Below are positions 25,294-34,876 of a DNA stretch of 35,117 nucleotides, one piece after another; positions within the stretch are counted from its first letter, which is position 1, and each line of letters opens with the position of its first letter. A program made the translations under genes and the position numbers. The notes under the pieces were generated by a model. The model searched no databases. It had not been told where the DNA came from and was given only the letters and a program-made list of their open reading frames with translations. The stretch is from Methanobrevibacter sp. (GTDB lineage: Archaea > Methanobacteriota > Methanobacteria > Methanobacteriales > Methanobacteriaceae): contig JAGCBE010000473.1 in the NCBI GenBank assembly GCA_017652345.1, forward strand, positions 1-35,117, given 5' to 3'.

Positions 25294-26130
25294 TTAGTAT
25301 CAAACGAATTTACTATCAGTAATACTACTCCGTGGATAATCATTGCTGTTTACAAAGTTACTTAGATAAGCAGTAGGAACTTGAATTTCTAAAACATAAC
25401 TCTGCGGTAAAGTAGTTGTTCCATTAGATGCGTATCATACATCAGATAAAACTTTAACAGTTTTTTGAGAAGTACAATTATAAAATTGGTAGTTTCTATA
25501 ACCAGTATTACCATAAAGAGTGTCTTTCCATCATTTAATATTGGTTATGGATGTTCATCAATAATATTGGCTGTCTCTAAAATACGTTCATATGTATGTT
25601 ATAGAATCAGGTAAGACTTCCTCAGAAACTTCTGTTATCCCATAACATTGATAATACTGATACTGTCTAAAATTATTTCATATATTTGTTACAGTATCAG
25701 GTAAGTATTCTTCAGCTGTATTCATTAAATTAGAACAACCATTATATTCGTTCTTTCTAAATCATGTTCACGTGTTAGTTGCACTATCAGCAAATCAGAT
25801 ATAAGATTTGTCTTGTATAATCTCTATCAAAAGAGTACTAGTGTTTTTTCATTGCCAAATATATCTCTTAGCCCGTCAATAACTAAGCGTAATAGGTTCT
25901 ATTTTTACAATATGTTCTGATTGTGATATATATCATGAAAATAATGTCTCTCATCATCAATTACTTACCACAATATCATCAACTGAAATTTTCCAATTAG
26001 AATCTCAATTTGGAATTGAGATAGCTCATGCATTAGTTGCTTTCTGTCTTGTAACAATACTTTCCAAAGGATAAATAGGAGTTGTTGGTCGTATTTTTCT
26101 ACTCCCTATATACACTTCTTTTATCTCCAT
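25294..26130 (-). CDS. Tail surface protein with imperfect repeats (278 aa)
   Basis: The start MEIKEVYIGSRKIRPTTPIY is the short virion-anchoring motif also seen at 26830-26874. Residues ~140-210 hold repeats of about 30 residues, EYLPDTVTNIGNNFR and EVLPDSITYIGTYFR, reminiscent of BspA-type leucine-rich surface repeats. It is rich in Tyr, Asn and Gly, with ~16 TGA. Probably displayed on the tail and host-binding. Confidence 0.6.
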
Positions 26131-26153
26131 TTGTTTAATCTAAGAATTAAAAT

Positions 26154-26205
26154 AAATCTCTTTTTAGGTTTCTTTTGTTACGGCTATCACCCACATAAGA
26201 GATTT
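26154..26205 (-). terminator. Long-loop hairpin between tail genes
   Basis: AAATCTCTT/AAGAGATTT (9 bp) around a ~34-nt loop that contains a 10-codon frame (MWVIAVTKET). On the minus strand TATTTT follows. Possible attenuator. Confidence 0.45.
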
Positions 26206-26215
26206 GCCTTTTTAC

Positions 26216-26764
26216 CTATCCATTACTTGCAGTAGTTGTAGTTGGTGGATAGATAGATTGATAAGGACTATTTACAATCCAACTTGGAGTTGGAGTAGGT
26301 TGTAGTCTATTGATAATATCAATAGTCTGTTGGTTGTTCTGAGCAATCACTCTCGCTTCAGCTAATTCAGTCCTCAATCTTTGTGTTTCTTGATTACACA
26401 TCATATCAAGAATTTTTTGTGTATTAGCTGTGCTTTGAGCTATGATACTTGCAGTATTTTGCTGTGATTGCAAAATTGCTTTCTCAATATTTTGATTAGT
26501 GTTGCAGAACCCCATTCACATTTGATTAGTCAAATTAGAAACACTATTCTGATTGAATAATTGATTCTGCCACATTGTATTATTGTTAATAATATCTACC
26601 GTATTGTCATGATTGTTATTCGCATTCGAATTAGCCATCATTCGAGCAGTAGCATTACCATTGTTTCAGAAACCAAATCAGCCATTTCCTCATCGTCCTA
26701 AAAATAATAATAAGATGATGAGCCAAGTCCCCATTCAGTTTCCCATAGATAATTGATTGTCCAT
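26216..26764 (-). CDS. Gly/Asn-rich late protein with N-terminal span (182 aa)
   Basis: Residues 12-22 are hydrophobic (GTWLIILLLFLG), followed by RGGNGGFGFGNNGN, an Asn/Gln-rich linker, CNTNQNIEKAILQSQQNTAS and a coiled coil to ~150, then a Pro/Thr tail. The same layout (hydrophobic start, GGxGFG, CNTN, coiled coil) is widespread as an uncharacterised protein of phages infecting Gram-positive gut bacteria. At least eight glycines are TGA. Role unknown; probably virion or membrane. Confidence 0.65.
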
Positions 26765-26829
26765 CAGTTATTTTCTATAGAAAGTAAAAGTTCAGCTGGT
26801 TTCTTTCATTACATAGCCCACCATGAAGA

Positions 26830-26874
26830 CTATCCTATAAAGATTTGAGTGACTTGTTTTGATCCTACGTTCAT
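26830..26874 (-). CDS. Anchor-motif micro-ORF (14 aa), possibly remnant
   Basis: MNVGSKQVTQIFIG then TAG. It matches the VYIGSRKI-type opening of the 26130 protein, so it may be the truncated head of a lost tail gene. In another frame the tail-fibre frame continues after its TAA to 26766 (ending TSGTFTFYRK), so fibre read-through is also possible. Confidence 0.35.
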   Translation of the reverse strand: MNVGSKQVTQIFIG

Positions 26875-26875
26875 G

Positions 26876-28444
26876 TTATTGAATTACATAGTAAAGATAT
26901 CATTCATCAGGAGTTGCTGGCATTGTCCCTACGTATCTTGGTCAAATAAAATCCATAGTAGAACTTGTTAAAGCCAAGAATTTGAAGTTTACCGTTCAAC
27001 TTGCAGGGACAGTATAAGCCACACTGTTAAAGGTCATAGTATGATCGTTAGTATCACTATTAGTGATCCTTAGGATATACTCTATTCAAGAAGTTAAACC
27101 ACTACCTACGGAAACCGTAACATCTGATGAAGTAGAAATACTGTTCCTATACTTCGTTCATGTAAGACTCAAAGAAGTTCATGTCAAAGTATTCCAATTA
27201 TAAAGGTTATCATTTACATATTTCTGACTTACGGAATCATAAGTAATTACATCTCAAGCTTGAGAGCTTGCAATTGTAACATCAGTAAGAGCAGATAAAC
27301 TTGTAGTCATAGAAGGAACAATAGAACTATCTAATTTTCCATTAGCATCTAAGACAGGAACATTTCAAGCACTTGTTCAAGTGTCTTTCGTTGCTGCCGT
27401 TCCTATATCTCATGGTTGTACTGCTGTTGCTCCAGCACTTGCTCAACTTCTAATAGTTGATAAATCTGAAATAGTATCTTGTTTAGCACTTAATCCATCG
27501 TCCACATATTTTTTAGTTGCTGGGCTTCCATTATATTCAGGAGTATAAGGAGTAGCATAATTTACTCCTGTTGCTAAATATCAAGGGTTGGTATTATTTA
27601 CGACAGAAATAGCAGTTACATTCGCACTAACTATCGTAAATTTTAATCCTGTATCTTTCATATAAGTATTTGTTCAGTCGTTGCTTGTAGCACTCTCTAT
27701 TTTTGTTCTTAAAAAGATAGGGTCGCCGTTATCAAATCAAGAAAGAAAGTAATCTTCGTTATTGTATCTTATAACAGCACCATCTCCTCAGGTAGCATAT
27801 TCATAAATCTGTTGTGCTACCGTTAAAGAACTTAAAGAAGGAAGAATAAATTGTCTTGTATTTACCGTTGGAACATTGAGAAAATTGTTATAATCAAAAG
27901 CATCTCCTTCAATTCCATTTGGATCATAAGTAGATTTAATCATATCTCCACTTCCTCCACCTCCTCCATCTGCTCCATCTTGGACTTGGAAAGAATCTAC
28001 AGTTCCGTTTGTTTCTGTAATAGTTACGGTTGTTGTCTTTCAAACTTTAGAAGAAGTAATACTTGCTATTCCATTTCAAGTAGGTCATTGAACTCCTTGC
28101 TCACCTTGAACTCATTGTTCTCCTTGTGGTCATGTTAAAGTTGTTTTAGCATTTGCAAGTGTTACATTGCTTGAATCATCTTTTCAGAAAACAATATCAT
28201 CTCATGAAAAAGAAGCTGAAACAATACTCGCTCATGCAGGTCAAGGATTTCATTGAACTCATTGAATTCCTTGTTCTCCTTGAGGTCAAGTTTCTCCTTG
28301 TTCTCATTGCTCTCCTTTGAGTTCGTCTTTACTTGCTAATCTTGCTTCATTAGTATCACTATCAAGAATCAGTATCTTATCACTTTCTGATACCTCAGAT
28401 TTTACATCAATATCTGATAAGGGTTTAATTGGTAAATCTGCCAT
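26876..28444 (-). CDS. Tail fibre with collagen-like repeats
   Basis: 522 residues. After a ~40-residue head (MADLPIKPLSDIDVKSEVSE) come two G-X-Y tracts, residues 44-71 and 105-123. In the first, 6 of 10 glycines are TGA and the rest GGA; in the second, 4 of 7 are TGA. Then a glycine hinge (DGADGGGGGSGDM), beta-rich repeats (SALTDVTIASSQAGDVITYD, KKYVDDGLSAKQDTISDLS) and a C-terminal domain ending TPDEGYLYYVIQ. The ATKKYVDDGL and ALTDV motifs are typical of phage fibre shafts. Trimeric, probably adsorption-related. Confidence 0.8.
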
Positions 28445-28466
28445 TTTCTAATGTTTAAAAAATAAA

Positions 28467-28685
28467 TTAGTTGCTTTCTTGTCTTGCTCTCCATTTACTA
28501 TCTTCAAGATATGCTGGATCACATTTAATCTCTAATCCATAATCATCTTTAGGATCAGTAATAAGGGTTAAGACACTACTAAAAAAACTTCATAGAGCAT
28601 AATCTCTACTTTTAGTAGCAAAATTCTCTCTTCAACTATCTTTCCGAGAAGTGTTTGCTGGTTGTCTATTTCTTCGTTGAATCAT
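28467..28685 (-). CDS. First gene of late tail operon (72 aa)
   Basis: MIQRRNRQPANTSRKDSGRE, a basic start, then NFATKSRDYALGSFFSSVLT and DPKDDYGLEIKCDPAYLEDS. Directly behind late promoter b. Small basic proteins here may be head-tail or DNA-binding virion components. Two TGA. Not recognised. Confidence 0.6.
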
Positions 28686-28713
28686 TAAAAAACTACAAAT
28701 GATAAACATTTGC

Positions 28714-28741
28714 AGTATAATCAGATTTTATATTTTGGCGG
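28714..28741 (-). promoter_or_regulatory. Late promoter copy b (tail/lysis operon)
   Basis: Minus strand CCGCCA, 16 nt, TATACT with TGAT before it, 29 bp upstream of the 28685 start. Confidence 0.75.
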
Positions 28742-28763
28742 TTTTCTTAAATAAAAAAAATTG

Positions 28764-28792
28764 GAGTGCCACATTGCGTAGCACTCCGAAAC
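28764..28792 (-). terminator. Terminator at end of first late operon
   Basis: GGAGTGC/GCACTCC perfect 7-bp stem, 11-nt loop, then AATTTTTTTT on the minus strand. It lies just before promoter b. Confidence 0.85.
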
Positions 28793-28840
28793 GAACAAAT
28801 AAATCAAACGTTTAGATTTGACCCTAAACACCTAAAAAAA

Positions 28841-28951
28841 ATGATAATTACTAATTACTACTTAAATCGCTATGAAAGTTACTTATGCCTTGTTTTAGTC
28901 CTAAGTTGTATTCAACTTTTTTTTGGTTGTTTTTTTATTTTTGACTTTTAG
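28841..28951 (+). CDS. Possible forward membrane peptide (36 aa)
   Basis: MIITNYYLNRYESYLCLVLV then LSCIQLFFGCFFIFDF: one hydrophobic segment with Cys. No promoter or ribosome site is evident, but it resembles the other forward micro-membrane genes. T-rich DNA readily gives such frames by chance. Confidence 0.3.
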   Translation: MIITNYYLNRYESYLCLVLVLSCIQLFFGCFFIFDF

Positions 28952-29025
28952 AGATATAGTGATCCACTTTTTAAAATCAAGAGATATTTGATGAAACTAT
29001 ATTTTAATGTCAAGTATTCTTAGTA

Positions 29026-31032
29026 TTATGATAAATCTACGATTGGACTATAATCATCTGTTCACTTCTTGTTATGGGTTAGACTTAAGAATTGTTTATA
29101 GAGTCTATCTCATCCCCATGAAGTCTTTTCATCCACTTCTTTAAATTCATCTGAATTTAAAATATTATAAATATCATCATCAGATAACCCTATATTCTCT
29201 CGATCTTCTTCTGTCCATCATTTAAAATCATCACTTGGATTTCAATTCTTCCAATTTTGTTTAGCATACAAAAGAGGAATTGTAGAATACATATCAGCAT
29301 GATCTTCTATAAAGCTAAGAGAATTAGTAGCATCCATTGGTAAAGCTATATCTCATGCTACTTTTAATAACGGTCACATTACTTTTGTCAATACTTTTCA
29401 TGAGATACTTTTTGATTTAGATGCTAAATTTACTGCTTTATCTATGGTTTCAGGATTAGCTCATGCTTTTACTAACGTACCTTTTAATCAATCCAACCAT
29501 GTATCTGGTTTAATTTTACTGATCTGTTTGCTTCATCGATTGATTAGTCTATTTGTTCAATTCTTTATCATTTCCACTACTTGTTTTCCTCATATTCAAG
29601 CCTCGTTTAGTTTATTTCATCACTTATTTAGTAATAATCAAGCCTTTTGTTTAATAGGATCTGCTTTATTTGCTACCCAATCCATAAATCAACCAAATCC
29701 TCATTTAGAAGGTCATTTAGTAGATGCTGAAGCCAAATTATCGGCATATTCTGTAAGATTTGCCCAATCCTTATAAAGTTTTGCAGTATCTTGTCCTAAT
29801 TCTTTTGTTAAAGCTCCATGTACTGCATTCTTTAATTTACCTGAAAGAATACCTTTCAATTCTTGTAATTCGTTTGTTACTTCATTTCATTTAAAGAACT
29901 TTTGAGGTGTTCTTCCTTGTAGTCAACTTTTTAATGTTTGACTATCTTTCAAAGAATAATTAGCAAATTTACCGTCACTATATGATTCCTTTAAACTTTC
30001 TAAAGCATCTTCATAAGCTTTTAGTTTATCAGGATCATTTTTTGCTAAATCTGCTATATCTTTTGTTAAATCATCAATTAAACCTTGAACATTGATTGTA
30101 GAAGTTGATTTCTCCAATGCTGGATTTATTGTTTTCTTAAAGATTTGATTAGCTTTTGACCTTGCTTGTATTCCTCTATTTTCTGAACTCCATCACTCTG
30201 TTAATCATTCTCAAACATTATACTCCATAGCTGTATCTGCTACTGTATTTACTTTCTTTGCTTTTACTGTTTTTAGATTTTGTTCTGCTTCATTGAGAAC
30301 ATTTTGAGCTTCTTCCACTCATTCTCAAAGTTTTTTTGCTTGTTTTAATTCAGCCTTAGCATCTTGTACTGCTATTTTTGCATCTTTAAGATTAGCTCAA
30401 GCTCTTTGAATCTCTCTTGCTTCTCTTATTGATGGATCAATAGTAGATTTATAAAGTTTTTCTCAGAGTTTACTTGCTACTTTTCAAACTCAACGAACTA
30501 CTACATCAGTTAAAGCAGTAGCAGTTCAACCGATAGCTCATGCTACAGCAATATCTTTTCAAATATTGCTTTCTTCAGGTCTTTCAGCCAATCACATCTC
30601 ATACAAGAAATCATCACTTTCTCAAGCGAGATAACTATTTAAAGAGTCAACACTTACCCCTTTAACTTGTGCCTCTTGCATTAAGGCATTTATTACATCT
30701 TTGGTATTAGCATCTGCTCTTAAATTACGTTTTTCTTTCACAAGGTCAGCTAATTGTTCTTGTCTTACATTGCTTTGAAGATAATTCTGTTGTTTTGGGT
30801 CTTTCTCTTGTGTGCTTTTATAATAAAGCTCATTTTCTGTCTGCATTCTATCGTTATTGATTTTATCTTGGTTTATTTGTTGTAAAACACCTTGATAAAG
30901 GGCTTGTTGCCTTTGCTGTTTTTCAATTCATGTAAGATTTGCTGTTACTTGTTCCAACCTATCAATTTGTTCTTGTGATAATCAAGGGAACTTTGAATTC
31001 CCTTGTAATCAGTTTTGTGTAATGTTATCCAT
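29026..31032 (-). CDS. Large virion protein, possible ejection protein (668 aa)
   Basis: 668 residues. A Gln/Asn-rich helical start (MDNITQNGLQGNSKFPGLSQ), a coiled coil near residues 30-120, a Gly/Ala-rich hydrophobic patch (GKDIAVAGAIGGTATALTDV), long helices with KAKIAVQDAKAELKQAKK, a second Gly-rich amphipathic part (GWFMDWVANKADPIKQKAG), and an acidic end. Two hydrophobic Gly-rich patches in an otherwise helical protein suit internal/ejection proteins that form a channel in the host envelope. It follows the CHAP-domain protein in a two-gene late unit. About 40 TGA. Function inferred. Confidence 0.6.
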
Positions 31033-31033
31033 T

Positions 31034-33964
31034 TTAGCCTTTTATAAAAGATAAATCATTTGAAAAGTTCTCTACTGTATATCATGAAGATATAACATTA
31101 TATGGGATTGTAATTGTAATATTATTTCATCACTTTGTATTACTCATTGATGAATAAATATCCTTTATCTGTTCTTCTTGTGTTGAAGGTCAGCTTGCTC
31201 CACCGTCTAAAGCTTTAAGAAGTTGTTCTGCGAGGTTTGTTGGGGCTCGATTATTAGGATCAATTCAGAAGTTTTTATACTGTTTCATCAAGTCGTTATA
31301 TTGTGTTTGGTAGTTATTAGCCTTTACCTTTATAAACTCTCTTGCTATTTTCTTAAAATCTTCTCTTTGTTGTGGAGTTAAAAATTCTCCTGTTGCTTTC
31401 TTTTCAATAGATTGCAATATAGCACTTGGATTTAATACTCAAGCAGTAGCAGCCGCACTATCAAACTCTGATTCTCTTACTACTGAAGATGGGTCAAGTG
31501 TTTTCATAAAAGTAAATATTGCAGACATATCTCATACTCAACTTGTATCATTTAAAGCAACTACTAATTGTTGCATTTGATTCATAGCAGATTCAAAGTC
31601 TTTGACATTAGAGTCCTTTTTGAAATCATCATTTGCTTTCTTCCACCGTTCAAGTTGTGAATTAGTTAAGTCTGTTTGCTTCCCTTGTTTTAATGCCTCT
31701 CTCCATTCTTCTCCCCATCATTGTTCAGCCGCTATTTCTCCAATTTTACTAATATCTGTGTTTGTCATTTGTCATCTCTTTGCTTCTTCAAGCCAATTTA
31801 ACTTTTTTTCATTATCAATAGTAGATAATGAAGACTGTGTACTCTTTACAGTTGGAGGTTGTGTTGGGTCAAAGAATCCTTTGCAAGAAGGGCTTCAAGC
31901 TGGTATATGTCTTGTCATTACCGTTTCAGGATTTTTTGTATCATAGTTACTATCTTTTACATCAAAACTTCAATCTTCATAGACTTTCGTAACAATTCCA
32001 ACATGTCCATGATTCTTTCATGTTGAAGATGTTATAACTCCATAATCAAATATAGCAACCGTTCAAACTTTAGGGGTATTAGCATCCAAATTTATTCGTC
32101 ATTCTCTTGTTTTAATGTCTTCATTTCAGAAGTATCTACCTAATCAAATCTTTTCAAGATAATCATTTACATATTTAGCACATTGTCATGCCTTGTATCA
32201 ATCAGTAGACTCTTTCTCTTCAAGAAAATCTCCTAAAGTATAAGTTCAAGTTCATGTTTCGAGTGATAAGTGAGAACTATCTACTAAATCATAAGGTTTT
32301 ACATAAGTAGAAGTTTCGTTTGGATCTGTTATATAATTATAAGCAATACTTCCGTTTGGATTAGTGGTTAGAATAACTTGTTTTCAGTTTATCGTTGCTA
32401 TGCTTTGTTTTGATAACATACCATAATCATTTGCTACTTTCTGTTTATACTCTGCCTTTCATTGTAAAGGTTTGATAAAGTTCTCCGTTAATGCTTGTGC
32501 TACACTGATTCCATGCTCATTCGCATAATTGATTACATCATCTACTACTTGAGCTTGACTCCTTTGAATAATATCTCCGTATTGCTCATAATAAGAAGTT
32601 AAAGCATTGTTTAGATTTGCTCTTAATTGCTTTGGATCACTTACAGAAAGGTCTGTTAATTCGTTTTGTAATTGATTTTGAAGTTTTGTGCTTGCATATT
32701 GATTGTATAAGTTCAAGTCTTGCTGTCTTGACTGCTGTAATAAATTCATCTCGTTTGAAATAGCTTGAGTAGTCAATTGAAGTTGTGCTTGTTGTTCAGG
32801 AGTTCTATAACTTGCTGTCTGCATTGCAAATCACAACCCTTGTAATCTTTGATTGAAGATTCTTTGGTCTTCTTGTGCTTGTGCTTGCATAACTTGTGCT
32901 GATTGGTTAGCAATTGCTAAGTTTGAGTTTCTACCATTCAAAAGGATTTGATAAGAGTTCTGTAAATTAGACTCTACTTGCTGATAAGGAGCGAGTGCTT
33001 TTTGCATTCTTGCGGCTGCCAAAGCATCACTTACATTTCATCAAGCAGAATTAGCATATCTATTCATAATCTGCTCCATCTTCTGATGGTTTTGATTAAG
33101 TTGTTGTTGGTATCCTTGAAGTTTTTCACCATCACGGAATACTCAAAGCTTTTCACACATAGCCGTCCAATTATCATAGATTTTATAAGATTCTCACGGA
33201 TCAAGATTTAACTTCTTTGAAAGAGAATTAAATAAATCTGCGTTAGCCGTAGGATCTGCAGGAGTAGCAAGGTTAGCAATTCTCAAATTGATTTCATCTT
33301 GCTGTTTTTGTTGCCGTTCTCTATATGCTTCAGGACTGTATTCTTTGATATAATTGAGTTGATCGTTGGTAATTTCTGCGTCGTTCATACCGTTTAGAAT
33401 ACTATCTCATGTATTGTATCTTTGAGCCGTTTGAGTGTCTTCTTTTTTCTTTCGGTAGCTGTCTAATAATGCTTTTTGTTGGTCGCTTCTTTCTGAATAG
33501 TGAAAGATTTGGTTATAAGTATCTCTATCTCTAAAGTATTCAGGATTATTCTTCCAATGAGCATTAAGGTTATTAGTGATTTCATTCATTCTTGCATCAC
33601 TATTGAGAACGAAATCAGGTTGTCATGTTTCTTTTGCTGTTCCTTCCTTTACAGAGATTTTACCATCTGATGCTTTAAACATAGAAGTATCAAGTTTTTC
33701 TTCCGGATCATACGTAGGAGTTTCAAACTTTTGTTGTTGTGGTTGTTCTTGAGTTTGCTGTTGTTGATTAGTTCAAAAAGAATTAAAAGTCTGATTTTGA
33801 CTTTGTTCTTGTTGCTGTGGTTGTTGTTCACTTTGATATTGTTTCCAATAGTCTTTGTATTGATTAGGAATATCTTGCCTCTGCATAAGATCCTCCATTT
33901 GTTTCTTCCTTGAGTCATCTAATGAATTGACTTTGTTTTTGAAGTCATCGTAATTCATATCCAT
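31034..33964 (-). CDS. Virion-associated CHAP-domain protein (976 aa)
   Basis: The longest gene. Residues 1-90 are charged and Gln-rich (QPQQQEQSQNQTF); 100-560 are helical, Gln/Asn-rich (a shaft or internal protein). Around residues 590-690 lies a CHAP amidase/endopeptidase: GQCAKYVNDYLEKIG with nucleophile Cys595, TPKVGTVAIFDYG, and HGHVGIVTKVYEDGSFDVKD with His654. It would open peptidoglycan for DNA entry. The remaining ~280 residues are helical. No tape-measure repeats or sheath genes are nearby, so an internal virion protein of a podovirus is favoured. First gene behind late promoter a. About 35 TGA. Confidence 0.8.
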
Positions 33965-34001
33965 GTGATTTTTTGTATAAGATAAAATACAATTTTTCGT
34001 C

Positions 34002-34029
34002 ATTATAATCAGTTTTTTCTTTTTGGCGG
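34002..34029 (-). promoter_or_regulatory. Late promoter copy a (virion-protein operon)
   Basis: Minus strand CCGCCA, 16 nt, TATAAT with TGAT before it, 38 bp upstream of the 33964 start. Confidence 0.75.
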
Positions 34030-34063
34030 TTATTATAGGAAGATTACGGATCATAAATTACCC

Positions 34064-34091
34064 TTGACATTTTATTTTAAATTGCTATTTA
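34064..34091 (+). promoter_or_regulatory. Forward promoter of lipoprotein unit
   Basis: TTGACA, 16 nt, TATTTA. The extended CTTGACATT is also found at the 9550 promoter. Divergent from late promoter a. Confidence 0.55.
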
Positions 34092-34125
34092 GTTTGAAAA
34101 AGATTTATTTTGTAATGATGAAAAA

Positions 34126-34323
34126 ATGTGAGACGTCTATAATACAGATTTTAGTAAAGAAGGTTATGATTGAGATAAAGATGCTTTCGATTTTAGTGAG
34201 AACGACGAAAAAAGAACATGAGCAAGACAACCAGTGAGTGCATGGGATATAATAAAGAATACTATAGGAAGGATAAAAGCTCTTGCATGAAAATGAGATA
34301 AGAATTCAGATGAAAACAAATAA
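34126..34323 (+). CDS. Small soluble protein with in-frame TGA (65 aa), moron-like
   Basis: Starts ATG-TGA (Met-Gly). With TGA as Gly: DVYNTDFSKEGYDGDKDAFD, then TGARQPVSAWDIIKNTIGRI and KALAGKGDKNSDENK. Five TGA plus a TGG Trp in 65 codons show the recoding also holds on the forward strand. An acidic disordered half precedes an amphipathic helix. It forms a two-gene forward unit with the secreted coiled-coil gene. Confidence 0.65.
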
Positions 34324-34350
34324 GATTTTATATTCTAAAATAAAAAAAAC

Positions 34351-34824
34351 ATGAAAAAAATGATTTTAGCAGTAATGTTTACTTGCTTTATTGGTGTAAG
34401 TTGTGCAGTAGAAATTAAAACAGACTTTTTATACATGTTGGTATTACAAGTAATCGCAGAGTGAAAAATCTCTAATGAGGATCTTGTGAAATTACTCCAA
34501 ACTTGTGAAAAGAATAATAAAAACTTGGGAAAACAATGTTGAGAAGTAGTAACAAAATTAACAGAAACAGGAGTAGTAAAGATTGAGAAGACAGAAACAG
34601 AAGTCAGAGCAGAAGTTAAAGAAGAAGTAAAGGAAGAAGTAAGAGCAGAAATAACAGAGGATATGAAAAACGAAATCAAAGAACAAGTGAAAGCAGAACT
34701 CAAAGCAGAGGAAGAAGAAAAGAAAAGATTAGAGGAGGAAGCGAGACTTGAAGAAGAAAGGAGAATAGCTAATAGTTATATACCTACTATAAATGTACTT
34801 TGATATCCGACGACTTTTGCCTAA
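34351..34824 (+). CDS. Secreted or lipoprotein coiled-coil protein (157 aa)
   Basis: MKKMILAVMFTCFIGVSCAV is a signal peptide with a lipobox-like Cys18 (Gly at -3 is not ideal). Residues ~65-135 are an almost pure Glu/Lys/Ala/Val 11-residue-type coiled coil (EVKEEVKEEVRAEITEDM), ending in NVLGYPTTFA. Three TGA read as Gly. A long surface rod expressed from its own promoter beside the late region fits a moron that alters the lysogen surface or blocks superinfection. The end converges on the structural operon. Confidence 0.7.
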
Positions 34825-34848
34825 CAATTTAATAATTTTCGATAAACA

Positions 34849-34876
34849 AAAAGAGAGATTATTCTCTCTTTTTTTA
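34849..34876. terminator. Bidirectional terminator between convergent units
   Basis: AAGAGAG/CTCTCTT stem, 6-nt loop, T7 on the plus strand and T5 on the minus. It ends both the forward secreted-protein unit and the long structural operon. Confidence 0.85.

Larger units (their letters stand above)
28686..29025. other. Gap between late operons
   Basis: No minus-strand gene is supported. It contains promoter b, the 28764 terminator, a GTTTAG/CTAAAC hairpin (~28808-28830), a minus-strand TTGACATT near 29007-29014 without a good -10, and one short forward frame (28841). A noncoding late RNA is possible. Confidence 0.55.
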
